NCBI GenBank assembly: GCA_017475035.1 | Contig: JAFVGK010000189.1 | Span: 1 to 64,000 of the forward strand | Source: Blautia sp. | GTDB taxonomy: Bacteria; Bacillota; Clostridia; Lachnospirales; Lachnospiraceae | Reading direction: 5' to 3' | DNA: 64,000 bases | Shown: positions 54,501-64,000 of the stretch, piece by piece | Numbering within the stretch: the first letter of the stretch is position 1 | Layout: each line of letters starts with the position of its first letter | Notes under the pieces: generated by a model | Told to the model about the DNA's origin: nothing | Database searches by the model: none | The model's input: only the letters and a program-made list of their open reading frames with translations | Translations under genes and position numbers: made by a program

Positions 54501-56757
54501 TCGTAGGCGTTGGCGTCGGTGTATTCGTAGGCGTTGGCGTCGGCGTGTTCGTAGGCGTTGGCGTCGGCGTGTTTGTCGGCGTCGGCGTTACAACATAGGA
54601 TTTCGTCTTGAGGGTTGTCTGAATACGTCCTTCCGTACTGGTCATGATCCAGTCAGAACCGTTCCAGATATAGAGCGTGAAAAATACATAAATCCGAAAT
54701 TTCGAATCCTCATTGATTCCATTGGGTGCCGAAATTCTCCAAATTGTCTGTTTATTCTCCCCGGTTTGGTTCATCGACCAATAAGCCGGCACCCATTTGC
54801 CATCCCCTGGAATTAATGGTATATAAATATCTTCCGTGCTCACTCCATGAGCTTCAAACTCATGATAAACGCCCGGACGAAACTCCAGAGGCTCCTCCAG
54901 ACCTGTCACCGTGCAATCATTAATGGGCGGAATATAAGCTTCCCGAGGAATCGGTGTCGGCGTAAGTGTAGGAGCGATACTTTCATCATATTTGCGAGTC
55001 TTAAAGGTGGCAAGAATATTGTCTATCTTGTCACTCGCAATCCATCCGCCTCCTCCCATCTCTGTCCACTTATAAAGCTGAAAAAAGACATAGAAACCAT
55101 ATTCTGCATCACGATTGATACCCTCATTCGATCCGATTTTCCATCCGTAATTTTTCTGTGCCGCATCCTGTCTGGTTGACCAGTAAACCGGAATCCACCT
55201 GCCGTCTCCTTCAACCAAAACATCATATGTGTCTGCGGCACTTGCACCGTGAGGTACGAAATCATATACAGCGCCGGGACGAAACTCAAGCGGTTCTTCC
55301 AGACCTGTCACCGTGCACTCTTCTATAGGAGGAATGTAAGCAAGATCACTGGGTTCCGGAGCAGGAACGGCAGTATAGGCGATACTGCTGAAACTCGTGG
55401 TAATATGACTGACCACGCCGGTCTTTTCCCAATCACTGCCATTCCAGGTATAAAGACGGAAAAAGACATAAAGTCTATATTCCTGTGTCTGGTTAACACC
55501 GCTTGACGATCCGATCCACCACGTCGTTATCCCGTTCTGTCCGTCCTCTCTTAATGACCAGAACTCCGGAACCCATTTACCGTCACCGGGAACCAAAGAG
55601 GAATATTTCTGCTCCGCGCTTGCGCCCTGACCTTCAAAATCATGGAATAAGTTCGGCCGTAACTCTAAAGGGTTTTCCAGTCCGGTCACAGTGCAGTCCA
55701 AAACCGGAGGAACATAAGGATTCCTCTCTCCTTCCGATACCGATGACAGATCTGTTTCGGGAAAGGGTTCAGAAGTAAATAACTCCGTTTCCGGCATCTG
55801 TGTTTCCTCAGCCGTTAATGCCGTACGGTCAGCCCCTGTCCCCGTCCCTGTCCGGGATTCGCTCTCGAAATCATCTGTTTCCGGCACAAGGCGACAGCTT
55901 ACATCTATTGTGTCTCCCGTCAGAATCAGATCAAATACGACAAACTTCTCGTTTTCTTCTAATTGTACGGTATACACATATGGATTGCCGTCCGGATCAT
56001 AGCGAAGCAATCCCCGGAACGGTGATTCCCATTTGTCAGCGACATTGAAGATCTGTCTCCCGATCAGGGCGCTCGAGGAAGCGCTCACTTCTTTTTGGTA
56101 TAAACAAACAGAATAAGAATGTTCTGTCGGTTCTATTTCCGTTACCTCATCGGAGTCATAAAAATGCAGCTTTACCGTCAGGTCAAAGGTTTCCGGGATT
56201 TCGTTTTCCTGCTCCGGCATCTCTGACGGTTCCACGGAATCATTCCCATCATCCTGCGTATATTCATTTGACGGGGTGCTGCTGAAAAGATCTGAAACAT
56301 CCTCCTCGTCCTCAGGCATGGAATCTCCGCCTGTCTGGTCATACTCTTCGTAAGTACTGTCATCCCAAAGATTGTCTGTCCGGTCATCATTCTCCCGGAA
56401 ACTGGCATCGGTAAAAACCGGAGCATCTCCATTGGCCTCATCCGATTGCTCGCTATAAGGAAACTCCTCAAATACATCCTCTGCCGAATCATTTTCCCGG
56501 ATCTCATCATCCCGGGTATCCTCCGATTCTTCAAAGGTGAAGTATGAATCCTGTTCAGATGCGGTTTCCTCTCTGTTTGTTTCTTCTTCATCGTAAACTT
56601 CATCGAATAATATCTCGCTGAAATCCTCATCCTGAAAAGAATAGCTCTCCTCACCGAAAACAAAGGCGTCCTTCTCCACAAATTGCCGGGACAACATTGT
56701 TATGAGTATGAGAATTACCAAAAAGGCCTGAAACCACCGATGACTGTTTCTTCTCAT
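51586..56757 (-). CDS. Giant repeat surface protein 2, first gene of the RiPP operon
   Basis: A 1723-residue secreted protein; start at the ATG at 56757 with ggaggaggaaagg upstream. After a signal peptide ([17 protein letters not shown]) and an acidic region of about 180 residues come five copies of a roughly 115-residue domain marked by [15 protein letters not shown] and WVPAYWSM. They are separated by threonine/proline linkers: TPTPTNTP units (about 54143-54598), [10 protein letters not shown]-type units (53400-53720) and [13 protein letters not shown] units (52890-53040). Two Cna_B/SpaA-like domains close to those of surface protein 1 follow, then the tail [19 protein letters not shown], a helix and KKKYRNE. 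Only 31 bp separate it from the radical SAM gene, so it is probably co-transcribed with the RiPP genes. Confidence 0.85.
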   Translation of the reverse strand: MRRNSHRWFQAFLVILILITMLSRQFVEKDAFVFGEESYSFQDEDFSEILFDEVYDEEETNREETASEQDSYFTFEESEDTRDDEIRENDSAEDVFEEFPYSEQSDEANGDAPVFTDASFRENDDRTDNLWDDSTYEEYDQTGGDSMPEDEEDVSDLFSSTPSNEYTQDDGNDSVEPSEMPEQENEIPETFDLTVKLHFYDSDEVTEIEPTEHSYSVCLYQKEVSASSSALIGRQIFNVADKWESPFRGLLRYDPDGNPYVYTVQLEENEKFVVFDLILTGDTIDVSCRLVPETDDFESESRTGTGTGADRTALTAEETQMPETELFTSEPFPETDLSSVSEGERNPYVPPVLDCTVTGLENPLELRPNLFHDFEGQGASAEQKYSSLVPGDGKWVPEFWSLREDGQNGITTWWIGSSSGVNQTQEYRLYVFFRLYTWNGSDWEKTGVVSHITTSFSSIAYTAVPAPEPSDLAYIPPIEECTVTGLEEPLEFRPGAVYDFVPHGASAADTYDVLVEGDGRWIPVYWSTRQDAAQKNYGWKIGSNEGINRDAEYGFYVFFQLYKWTEMGGGGWIASDKIDNILATFKTRKYDESIAPTLTPTPIPREAYIPPINDCTVTGLEEPLEFRPGVYHEFEAHGVSTEDIYIPLIPGDGKWVPAYWSMNQTGENKQTIWRISAPNGINEDSKFRIYVFFTLYIWNGSDWIMTSTEGRIQTTLKTKSYVVTPTPTNTPTPTPTNTPTPTPTNTPTPTPTNTPTPTPTNTPTPTPTPTNTPTPTPTNTPTPTPTNTPTPTPTNTPTPTPTNTPTPTPTNTPTPTPTNTPTPTPTNTPTPTPTNTPTPTPTNTPTPTPTPTNTPTPTPTPTNTPSPTATSTPTTAPEATPTVIPGQVMTVTPVPTQREAFIPPIKDCTVTGFEEPLEFRPGVFHNFEPHGVSAADYYPVLVQGDGRWVPAYWSMSPSGGSKETNWKIAAANGINRDAEFTMYVFFRLFTWDGSNWIITNNEGYIPATFKTVSYILTPTVSPTTVPETTPTAAPTTVPEATPTTAPTIVPETTPTAAPTTVPEATPTTTPTTVPETTPTAAPTTVPEATPTVTPETTPTAVPETTPTITPGTTVTVTPTETPGPRRPYIPPITDCTVTGLEEPLEFRPNVFHEFQANGASAEDKYSPLIAGDGRWVPAYWSMREVEGKKETAWKIGVEDGMNRDAEFTMYVFFRLFTWNGSEWVITNREEHISVPFKAASYEETSPAPSITPSAEETVTPTPSITPSAEETVTPTPSITPSAEETVTPTPSLTPGPEVTATPVPTQGPETDTATLLVTRKLEWGENHRPLCAMDEVAYVSLFTDENFDNLAATAAVKAKTVDASTLEMIYLNVSEASVMFTNISPGTYYLAETDEDGVIMESDEYTTDLYDGRHVIKVQAGDQGAVEYTNTYITWPYGYYIEGRLRIEKYVVDENGAPLPVDDTFAAELYLDEDMMEYADEYVSEPEVMLGMEGNSSTSADLTVYLTDESPELTFYISELVPDETDDGEYVPTISNDGAVTVSMDDIETPVVVITNQWIGNRIPGTATPTPRPATPTPRPDTPTPTPRPGTPTPTPRPGTPTPTSRPGTPTPTPMTVTVTPTPIRITVTVTPAYVITRIPYSLPGDGTVYTNQTSGGTVNGTYTQNTTTTTNTTTTQNGQPQTVTTEAARTADDTHGAFYLWLLGLSLTAMTVTICKKKYRNE
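54143..54598. repeat. In-frame 24-bp tandem repeats in surface protein 2
   Basis: About 18 units encode TPTPTNTP on the minus strand, with a few extra TP pairs. Near-identical units allow length change by slippage or recombination without loss of frame. Confidence 0.9.
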
Positions 56758-56884
56758 TTCCTTTCCTCCTCCTGAACTGCAATCTGCTGCCAACAGCAGC
56801 CCCTTGCCAATGTATTTTCTGGCATTTATAACACATGCTTTATCTTTCTTTGTAACATATAGGGTTATTCGTTTATACGATCCC

Positions 56885-56918
56885 ATTATATTATATCAAA
56901 CTCGATAAAAGAATGCTA
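56885..56918 (-). promoter_or_regulatory. Promoter of surface protein 2 and the RiPP operon
   Basis: Minus-strand tagcat (56918-56913), 17-bp spacer, tataat (56895-56890); a second overlapping tataat lies at 56890-56885. The layout matches the surface protein 1 promoter. The leader is about 125 nt. Confidence 0.6.
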
Positions 56919-57061
56919 TCGTTTCTGTCCGGAAAATGAAAAAAACACAAAAGAATGAAATCCCCATAAGTATATCCTTGGCAAAATCTTGTGGAAATAC
57001 CCTGATCTATGTTATGATGCAGGCGAAAAAAAAGCATGCAAATCTTTCTGTACAAGATCAA

Positions 57062-57090
57062 TTGAAAAATAGCCAAAGTTAAGGTATAAT
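57062..57090 (+). promoter_or_regulatory. Promoter of the lipoprotein gene
   Basis: -35 ttgaaa (57062-57067), 17-bp spacer, -10 tataat (57085-57090), about 36 bp before the start codon. Confidence 0.75.
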
Positions 57091-57132
57091 AGAGTTGATA
57101 TTATTTCCAATTTGACAAATGGGGATACTAAC

Positions 57133-58311
57133 ATGAAAAGAAAATGCTTCAGATACGGCACAGGCTTCGTCCTTGCTTTTTTATGTGTCTGCCTCTTCCC
57201 GGGCTGTTCCCCGGGAAAAGTCGTGGAGCACGTCATCGGCAGCGGGGATACAAGGCCTGAACCTCCGCCCACGGGAGTTCCCTCACACAAGAAGAACAGA
57301 GTATATATGGATGAAGTGCAGGGCAGACTGGTTTTTTTTGATGGAACCACCCTCAGATTAAAGGTGGGAGAAGATTCTTATCTCTTTGATGTTTCTCACG
57401 CAAATATCGAATGCAAACGGGGAATGCTCACCAATGATGATGTGAGCGTAATCTATGAAGGAAAACTGGATGGGACGAATACCCGGACCGTCAGTGCGCT
57501 TAAAGTTACAGACGCGATGCACAAAAAAGACAGGCTGCGTGAAAATACCCTGACCGGAACCCTGACCATGATCAGTCCTTATGCCGCCACCATTCAGAAT
57601 TCCGAAGGACAGACGATCGTCTGTCCGATCATCGGAAAGCCTGCCTGTTTTTTGGGAGGCCTGCATCTTGGATCTCCTGTTACTGTTCATTATTTCGGCA
57701 AGCTTCCTAATCCTTCGAATGAAAATGCCTCGGAACCGGGACGCTATCTCTTCGATGTCCTGAGTATTTCCGATACCGACCCCTTTACTCTTCCCAGCTT
57801 TCCTGAAGCACAGATTACTCCGGCGGAAGGAACGGCTGAAAACACTGTCACACCCATCCGCTGCACTTTGGAACAGCTGAACGGCCAGCTGATCCGTCTC
57901 CATCCTGTGGGCTATAATTCTGTCATCGAAATGAACCTTGGCGACTACCCGGTCTATCTTCCCAGCGGCTTCCTTCCGGGAACCAGTCTGGCGATCTATG
58001 CAAAGGGCAGCTTCAACGGTCAGGATCTTTCCGGGCTGACGATCCAGCATCTGCAGGGTACGGATCCTGCCGGCATCCGTACCGGAGAGGTAGCGAGCTT
58101 TGTTACCGGCGTGATCACAGGGACAACCGCCAATACCCTGACAATCCGTACACAGGATCAGGTTCTGTTTACCTGCTATACCAGCCATGTCATCGATGAA
58201 TCCACACAGGAACGCAGGATCGGTTCTTCAATCAGGATCACCCTGCAGCCTGCCGATACACAAGGGACAAATATCTATACAGTACTGAAATTTGAAGATG
58301 CAATCAGCTAA
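57133..58311 (+). CDS. Lipoprotein of unknown function
   Basis: A 392-residue protein with a lipoprotein signal peptide: KRKCF, hydrophobic stretch, lipobox LFPGC. The rest is beta-rich and consists of three or four similar modules of about 80 residues, each opening like VQGRLVFFDGTTLRLKVG, LTGTLTMISPYAATIQNSEGQ, LNGQLIRLHPVGYNSVIEM and VTGVITGTTANTLTIRTQDQ. This suggests a repeated OB- or DUF5666-like fold. The start ATG at 57133 has gggg 8 nt upstream. It is divergent from surface protein 2 and might act at the same cell surface, but no function can be assigned. Confidence 0.75.
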   Translation: MKRKCFRYGTGFVLAFLCVCLFPGCSPGKVVEHVIGSGDTRPEPPPTGVPSHKKNRVYMDEVQGRLVFFDGTTLRLKVGEDSYLFDVSHANIECKRGMLTNDDVSVIYEGKLDGTNTRTVSALKVTDAMHKKDRLRENTLTGTLTMISPYAATIQNSEGQTIVCPIIGKPACFLGGLHLGSPVTVHYFGKLPNPSNENASEPGRYLFDVLSISDTDPFTLPSFPEAQITPAEGTAENTVTPIRCTLEQLNGQLIRLHPVGYNSVIEMNLGDYPVYLPSGFLPGTSLAIYAKGSFNGQDLSGLTIQHLQGTDPAGIRTGEVASFVTGVITGTTANTLTIRTQDQVLFTCYTSHVIDESTQERRIGSSIRITLQPADTQGTNIYTVLKFEDAIS

Positions 58312-58326
58312 GCATCTCTTACCTCT

Positions 58327-58420
58327 CCCCGAGCCGCCCGTCACCGACAGGTGACATCTTCCTTTGGGCGGCTCGGGGATAATATAAAAAAGGACGGTTC
58401 CGAAGAACCGTCCTTTTTAT
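58327..58420. terminator. Two hairpins between convergent lipoprotein and uxuA genes
   Basis: A 13-bp stem (ccccgagccgccc with its complement, 58327-58378) is followed by a perfect 10-bp stem (58391-58414) with T runs on both sides. The second works in both directions. Confidence 0.85.
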
Positions 58421-58475
58421 TATTTTATTATGGCTGAGATGCCTTGAAATCTGTCACCCAACGGGAGACAGCGTC

Positions 58476-59567
58476 TTACTTCTTTCCTTCTTCTTTGTCC
58501 ATCAGATCCCAGGCTCCAAGCATATACATGATGCCAAGGGCACGGTCATAAAGTCCATAGCCCGGACGGACATTTCCGGGTTTTTCATCCCAGAGATGAC
58601 GTCCGTGATCCGGACGGATATACCCTTCAAACCCACAGTCATGATAAGCACGAAGAATATCCAGAATTCCCGTCTCACCGTCGCAGTCGCGATGGCTCGC
58701 TTCTGAGAAGTCGCCATTCGGGAAATGCCTGATATTACGGATATGGGCAAATGCAATCCGGTCGCAATGCCTGCGCACGATAGCCGCGACGTTATTGTCC
58801 GGATTTGCGTTCAGGCTTCCGGAGCATAACGTCAGACAGTTATAAGGATCATCCACCATCGTAAGAAAACGCTCAATACTCGGCTCGTCAACCATCAGAC
58901 GAGGCAGACCGAAGATATCCCATGGCGGATCATCCATGTGGATCGCCATCTTGATATCACATTCATGACAGACAGGCATGAGAGCTTCGAGGAAATATTT
59001 CAGATTCTCCCACAGCTTTTCCTTGGTTACATCCTTATAAGCCACAAAAAGCTCATCCAGCTTTGCCATACGCTCCGGCTCCCAGCCCGGGAAGGTCATA
59101 TGGTATTTTTCGGTAAAGGACATGACATAATCCGCCATCTCCTTAGGATTATCCTGGATCAGGCTGGCCTCATAGAAAAGAGCCGTGGAACCATCCCCAA
59201 CCGGATGAAACAGATTGGTACGTGTCCAGTCGAAAATCGGCATGAAATTGTAGCAGATTACTTTAACACCAAAAGGCGCCAGATTACGGATCGTCTGAAT
59301 ATAATTCCCGATATATTTATCGCGGGTCGGAAGGCCGATCTTAATGTCATCATGGACATTCACGGACTCCACCACATCCATATTGAAGCCATAAGGCTCG
59401 AGCTGCTTCTGAACAGCCGCAATTTCTTCAGGCTGCCAGATCTCTCCGGGCATCTTGTCATGCAGCGCCCAGACGATGGTACTCACGCCGGGAATCTGCT
59501 TGATGTCCGCCAGTGAAATCTTGTCATTTCCTTCGCCATACCAGCGAAAACCCATTTGCATAGCCAT
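58476..59567 (-). CDS. uxuA: Mannonate dehydratase
   Basis: Converts D-mannonate to 2-keto-3-deoxygluconate in glucuronate breakdown, using Mn2+ or Fe2+. The 363-residue length and landmarks fit UxuA: GFRWYGEGNDKISLADIKQI at the start, VICYNFMPIFDWTRT, the metal-site stretch MAIHMDDPP, TLCSGSLNANPDN, AFAHIRNIR, and YIRPDHGRHLW. The aaaggagg site supports the start. It stands alone between terminators, not beside uxuB or uxaC, so other pathway genes must lie elsewhere. Confidence 0.95.
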   Translation of the reverse strand: MAMQMGFRWYGEGNDKISLADIKQIPGVSTIVWALHDKMPGEIWQPEEIAAVQKQLEPYGFNMDVVESVNVHDDIKIGLPTRDKYIGNYIQTIRNLAPFGVKVICYNFMPIFDWTRTNLFHPVGDGSTALFYEASLIQDNPKEMADYVMSFTEKYHMTFPGWEPERMAKLDELFVAYKDVTKEKLWENLKYFLEALMPVCHECDIKMAIHMDDPPWDIFGLPRLMVDEPSIERFLTMVDDPYNCLTLCSGSLNANPDNNVAAIVRRHCDRIAFAHIRNIRHFPNGDFSEASHRDCDGETGILDILRAYHDCGFEGYIRPDHGRHLWDEKPGNVRPGYGLYDRALGIMYMLGAWDLMDKEEGKK

Positions 59568-59830
59568 CTTACTCCTCCTTTCCTGTTACAAAAACGACTG
59601 CTGCCGTCATGCAGAAAGACTGATCCCATACCTGATTTTCAGCCTGATTCCTGTAACTGATTCCTCTGATATTGAATCATGATGCTATTATAACAGATAT
59701 TATCAGGCATTGCACGATAATTCTTGAATTCCGTATCAAAAAATCTGCTTTCACATAACAGTTCAGATTTAAACTTGTTGCTCAGCTTTCACTGAGCAGG
59801 AAGAAGCCTGACCTCTTTTCAAAGCTCTGA

Positions 59831-61003
59831 TCAGAGTTTCTGAAAGAACTCGCGGATCTTCTCCTCCCCCGCTGTCACCTGTCCCTGAACAAAGAAGGGT
59901 TTCCCGCCCCCTCTTCCTGACAATGCCTGATTCATATCCTTAACCAACGCACGCAGATCGCCGCCTGCCTGTCCCATGGCGTACATAAAGGTTCCATCTG
60001 CCTTTTTGGAAAAAACGGCACACCGGCCTCCGCAGCTTTGCATCACGGTATCCGCAAGCCTGCGCACGCTGTCTGCTTCCAGCCCTTCCTCAAACAACAG
60101 GACATCTCCCTTGCCTGAATAGTCTCCGGCAAGCCGGGCAAACTCCTTTGCCTCCAGCCTTGCGATCTGTCCCCTGAGTTCAAAGTTCTCCTGTCCCAGT
60201 CTTTCTACGGCTTTCGCTGTCTGATCAGGCTTTGCGGACAGTCTCACACTGATAAGATGATTCTGGCCGGCTATGACACGGATCCAGTCCAGAACCCTGC
60301 TGCCGGAAATCATCTCCACTCTCACGCCTTCCCGGAATTTCACGACGGAAAGCAGCTTTACCACGCCGATCTCTCCCGCTCTTTTCACGTGCGTACCACA
60401 GCAGGCGCAGGTATCCCCGCCTGGAAACCGCACAATGCGCACCTTTCCGGTCAGTTCCTTTTTACTGCGATATTCCAGCTCTTTTAATTCCTCCGGATCA
60501 GGAAAGAAAATCTCCGTCAAAGCATTCGAAACGATCACCTGATTCGCTTCTCTCTCGATCAGCTGCAGATCCTCCTCCATCAGCAGACCGTTAAAATCAA
60601 TGGTGATCACGTCGCTTCCCATATGAAAGCCCACATTATCATATCCGAAACGATTGTGAACCAATCCGCTGACAATGTGTTCTCCTGAATGCTGCTGCAT
60701 CAGATCAAACCGACGTTCCCAGTCAATTTTTCCGATAACGGCTGTCCCTGTATCCAAAGGGCGGTCTACATAATGCCAGACCTTTCCCTCCTTTTCATGA
60801 ACATCCTCTACCCGGGCAGACTCCGGCGAAGAAACCGGCGTAATCATACCCTGATCAGCCGGCTGGCCGCCTCCCTCCGGATAGAAAGCGGTACGGTCCA
60901 GCTCAACTGCCCAGCCATTTTTCCTCTCCCGGCAATCCACAACGACCGCCGTAAATTCCCTTAGATATGCATCCTCTTCATAAAGCTTTCGGGTTGCGTC
61001 CAT
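59831..61003 (-). CDS. Alanyl-tRNA editing protein, AlaX-L type
   Basis: Removes wrongly attached serine or glycine from tRNA-Ala. The 390-residue protein has the AlaRS editing motifs HSGEH (105-109) and CCGTH (Cys201/202, His205), and the glycine-rich N-terminal FYPEGGGQPADQG. The C-terminal extension (helical LEAKEFARLAGDY, then GGGKPFFVQGQVTAGEEKI) is DHHA1-like as in the long AlaX form. It follows the small membrane protein gene by 2 bp, so translation is probably coupled. Confidence 0.92.
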   Translation of the reverse strand: MDATRKLYEEDAYLREFTAVVVDCRERKNGWAVELDRTAFYPEGGGQPADQGMITPVSSPESARVEDVHEKEGKVWHYVDRPLDTGTAVIGKIDWERRFDLMQQHSGEHIVSGLVHNRFGYDNVGFHMGSDVITIDFNGLLMEEDLQLIEREANQVIVSNALTEIFFPDPEELKELEYRSKKELTGKVRIVRFPGGDTCACCGTHVKRAGEIGVVKLLSVVKFREGVRVEMISGSRVLDWIRVIAGQNHLISVRLSAKPDQTAKAVERLGQENFELRGQIARLEAKEFARLAGDYSGKGDVLLFEEGLEADSVRRLADTVMQSCGGRCAVFSKKADGTFMYAMGQAGGDLRALVKDMNQALSGRGGGKPFFVQGQVTAGEEKIREFFQKL

Positions 61004-61005
61004 AC

Positions 61006-61503
61006 TTACCCCTCTCCAAGCCTTTCATCCACGATATCCTGATATTCCTGCGCCACATCAAGAGTCGCGCGCCCGATCCGCTCCATTTTTTCGACGCCGC
61101 CCAGCTCATAAGGAGGTTCCTCCCCTTTCATCTCACCGTCTCCATAGACTCGGACCATATCTCCATAATCCAGGACATCTCCCCGGATCAGAACACCGTT
61201 GCGGTTAAAGATCCCCTCCCTCGGAACCTCGCAGGAAAAGATCTGATCTGTCTCCATATCAACAAAAACAGTCTTTTTCAGCATCTCACCATAGGTCAGG
61301 ACGATAGCCTCCACGGCCTGTTCTCTCCTCAGCCTCTCTGCCTCTTTGTCCTTTTCGGCATTGATCGCGACGATACGCCAGAAATTCCCGCCGATGAAAA
61401 CCATTACGGCAATCAGAATCACCATACCGACAATGAATTTTACATCCCGCTCGCCAGAGGGAGGAGCTTTCGCGCTGTTTTCTTCTCTGTTTTCTTCCAT
61501 CAT
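61006..61503 (-). CDS. Single-pass membrane protein of unknown function
   Basis: About 165 residues: a short charged N-terminus, one membrane helix (FIVGMVILIAVMVFIGGNFW), a charged helix, and a mixed alpha/beta outer part (IFSCEVPREGIFNRNGVL, GDVLDYGDMVRVYGDGEM). The start ATG overlaps the glf stop (ATGA), and the gene ends 2 bp before the AlaX gene. The family was not recognised. Confidence 0.75.
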   Translation of the reverse strand: MMEENREENSAKAPPSGERDVKFIVGMVILIAVMVFIGGNFWRIVAINAEKDKEAERLRREQAVEAIVLTYGEMLKKTVFVDMETDQIFSCEVPREGIFNRNGVLIRGDVLDYGDMVRVYGDGEMKGEEPPYELGGVEKMERIGRATLDVAQEYQDIVDERLGEG

Positions 61504-62621
61504 CCCAATTCTTTCCCGCAAAGCACAAGCGCGCTCTCGATCACGGCATCCATATCATAATACTTATATTCGCCAAGCCTTCCGCCGAAAATCACGTCTT
61601 TTTCCGAAGCGGAAAGCTCTTTATACCTGGCATACAGAGCCTGGTTCTTCTCATCGTTAACAGGATAGTAAGGCTCGTCCCCTTGTTTCCACTCGGAGGA
61701 ATACTCCCTGGAAATCACCGTCTTCGGAAGGTCATTCCCCTCCGCGTCCTTACCGAACTCAAACCATTTATGTTCGATAATCCTCGTCCAGGGCGTCTCG
61801 GCATCCGTATAATTCACGGCGGCATTTCCCTGAAAGTTCGGCATATCAAGAACCTCTGTCTCAAAGCGTACGGACCGATACTCCAATAAACCCAGAGAAT
61901 AATCAAAGTACGCATCAATCGGGCCGGTATAAATCACCTTCTCCGCCAGTGCATCCAGCTCCTGCTTCTTTTCCAGATAATCAACGCCCAGACGCACTTC
62001 GATATCCCCCAGCAGATTCTGCACCAGCTTTGTATATCCTCCGATCGGAATTCCCTGATATAAAGCGTTAAAATAATTATTGTCAAACGTCAGCCGCACC
62101 GGAAGCCGGCGAATAATAAAAGCGGGCAGTTCCCTGCATGGACGTCCCCATTGTTTCTGGGTATAGCCCTTGATCAGTTTTTCGTAGATATCCGTGCCGA
62201 CCAGGGAAATAGCCTGCTCCTCCAGATTTTTCGGTTCCGTGATGCCTGCTGCCTTCCGCTGCTCTTCAATCCGCGCAGCTGCCTCCTGGGGCGTAACGAC
62301 TCCCCACATGCGGTTAAAGGTATACATATTAAAGGGAAGGGAATATAACTCCCCATGATAATTGGCCACCGGAGAATTGGTAAACCGGTTAAACGCGGAA
62401 AACCGGTTTACATACTCCCACACTCTCCTGTTATTCGTGTGAAAGATATGCGCCCCGTACTTATGCACATGAATCCCTTCTATATCCTCTGTATAGACAT
62501 TCCCGGCTATATTCGGACGCTTGTCAATCACCAGGACTTTCTTTCCCTTCTCCTTTGCCTCATGGGCAAATACAGCCCCAAACAAGCCGCTGCCTACAAC
62601 CAAGTAATCATATTTTTTCAT
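61500..62621 (-). CDS. glf: UDP-galactopyranose mutase
   Basis: FAD enzyme converting UDP-galactopyranose to UDP-galactofuranose for surface glycans. The 373-residue chain begins with the dinucleotide fold YLVVGSGLFGAVFAHEA. Conserved stretches are RPNIAGNVYTEDIEGIHVHKYGAHIFHT, PFNMYTFNRMWG, TQKQWG, and the C-terminal RLGEYKYYDMDAVI. The start at 62621 has aaaggggt upstream; the frame to 62693 runs past it without support. No other galactofuran gene is near. Confidence 0.95.
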   Translation of the reverse strand: MKKYDYLVVGSGLFGAVFAHEAKEKGKKVLVIDKRPNIAGNVYTEDIEGIHVHKYGAHIFHTNNRRVWEYVNRFSAFNRFTNSPVANYHGELYSLPFNMYTFNRMWGVVTPQEAAARIEEQRKAAGITEPKNLEEQAISLVGTDIYEKLIKGYTQKQWGRPCRELPAFIIRRLPVRLTFDNNYFNALYQGIPIGGYTKLVQNLLGDIEVRLGVDYLEKKQELDALAEKVIYTGPIDAYFDYSLGLLEYRSVRFETEVLDMPNFQGNAAVNYTDAETPWTRIIEHKWFEFGKDAEGNDLPKTVISREYSSEWKQGDEPYYPVNDEKNQALYARYKELSASEKDVIFGGRLGEYKYYDMDAVIESALVLCGKELG

Positions 62622-62647
62622 ATTTACCCCTTTAAGAGCCATCCGCT

Positions 62648-63285
62648 TTACTTTTCCACGCCATATTTCCCGCAGACATCCGCGAGGCAGCACCTGTCAC
62701 AAAAAGGATGTGTCCTCGCCGTGCATACTGCCCGCCCGTGCTCCACAAAGCGATGGCAAAGACCGTTGCCCTCCTCGGGAGGGACGATCTTCCATAAAGC
62801 CATCTCCACTTTTTTCGGATCCTTAAGCTCCCTTACCAATCCGATTCGGTTAGAGAGGCGGATACAGTGTGTATCCGTCACAATCGCCGGCTTCTGAAAC
62901 ACATCTCCCATGATCAGGTTCGCGCTTTTCCGCCCCACCCCCGGCAGATCCAGGAGTGACTGAAAATCATCCGGAACCTGGTCATGGTAATCCTCATGGA
63001 GAACCTTCATGCACCTGGAAATATCCCTCGCCTTGCTTTTTCCCAGGCCGCAGGGCCGGATGATTTCTTCGATACCGGATACCTCAGCCTCAGCCAAAGC
63101 CTCTATGGTCGGATACTTTTCGTAAAGCAGCGGGACAATCTCATTCACTCTCTCATCCGTACACTGCGCTGCCAGGCGGACACTGACCAGAAGCTTCCAC
63201 GCCTCGTCATAAGATAATGTACAGTCCGCATCCGGGTATTCCTGCTTCAATCGTTCTATTACGATAAGAGCGAGATCTGCTTCTT

Positions 63286-63289
<4 letters not shown>
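62648..63289 (-). CDS. nth: Endonuclease III
   Basis: DNA glycosylase/AP lyase that removes oxidised pyrimidines. The 213-residue protein has the helix-hairpin-helix LPGVGRKSANLI with catalytic lysine 121, the catalytic aspartate in IVTDTHC, and a C-terminal four-cysteine cluster (CTARTHPFCDRCCLADVC) for 4Fe-4S. The start at 63289 overlaps the stop of the upstream Tex-like gene by 4 bp (ATGA). The longer frame to 63412 runs into that gene and is rejected. Confidence 0.95.

Positions 63290-64000
<711 letters not shown>

Noticed and set aside
54143-54598. CRISPR-like regular repeats, and a plus-strand frame rich in Val-Gly-Val
   Set aside because: The repeats are in-frame TPTPTNTP codons of the minus-strand surface protein, without unique spacers; the plus-strand frame is their shadow.

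Overview
The window looks like a chromosome segment from a Clostridia bacterium, most likely a Lachnospiraceae-type gut or rumen organism. This rests on gene content (uxuA, xylulokinase, AEC carrier, UDP-galactopyranose mutase, BspA-type leucine-rich repeats, NHLP/NHLM peptide machinery), strong Shine-Dalgarno sites and moderate GC. No rRNA or tRNA gene was recognised.

Left part (1-15.9 kb) is a mosaic of mobile and decayed DNA ending at the 3' end of guaA. It starts with an IS4-type transposase and a 5'-truncated ATPase. Four copies of a 12-bp core (ttattcgtactc), identical to the last three codons plus stop of guaA, divide 3.39-15.87 kb into three segments. Segments A (3387-4614) and C (7444-15874) share the same end design: paired 7-bp repeats 11 bp apart, about 104 bp inside the left core and 60 bp inside the right core. 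Segment B (4603-7455) has only the left pair. Cargo: a RelE-like toxin-antitoxin pair (A), an AlbA/Schlafen-type protein (B), and in C a BrnT/BrnA pair, a decayed rhamnoside locus, a nadE-purF cassette with an attenuator-like leader, an XRE repressor, an excisionase-like gene and a truncated integrase.

Middle part (15.9-31 kb) is ordinary metabolism plus a chaperone operon: a GMP synthase lacking its glutaminase domain, an iron-type alcohol dehydrogenase, a metallo-hydrolase, an SGNH hydrolase, a frameshifted tadA, a minus-strand sugar operon (xylulokinase, fucose/arabinose isomerase-like protein, AEC carrier, LUD protein, aldo/keto reductase), and an accessory Hsp70 operon (GrpE-like, DnaK-like, J-like/TPR/SEC-C).

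The most striking part (31-57 kb, all minus strand) is a proteusin-like RiPP locus framed by two giant repeat-rich surface proteins. A 1723-residue surface protein, a B12-type radical SAM protein, an HlyD-like secretion protein, a peptidase-containing ABC transporter, a second ABC transporter, a SPASM radical SAM protein, a PoyD-like epimerase and four NHLP-leader precursors follow each other with short gaps or overlaps. Precursor cores are Cys/Ala/Gly-rich with Cys mostly every five residues. The largest core has 230 residues and 35 Cys in a 5-5-6 register. A second giant surface protein (2451 residues) follows behind its own promoter. The two surface genes share a promoter layout and a variant cell-wall sorting tail.

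Right part (57-64 kb): a lipoprotein, uxuA, an AlaX-type editing protein, a small membrane protein, glf, nth and the 3' part of a Tex-like gene, the last ones overlapping by 4 bp.
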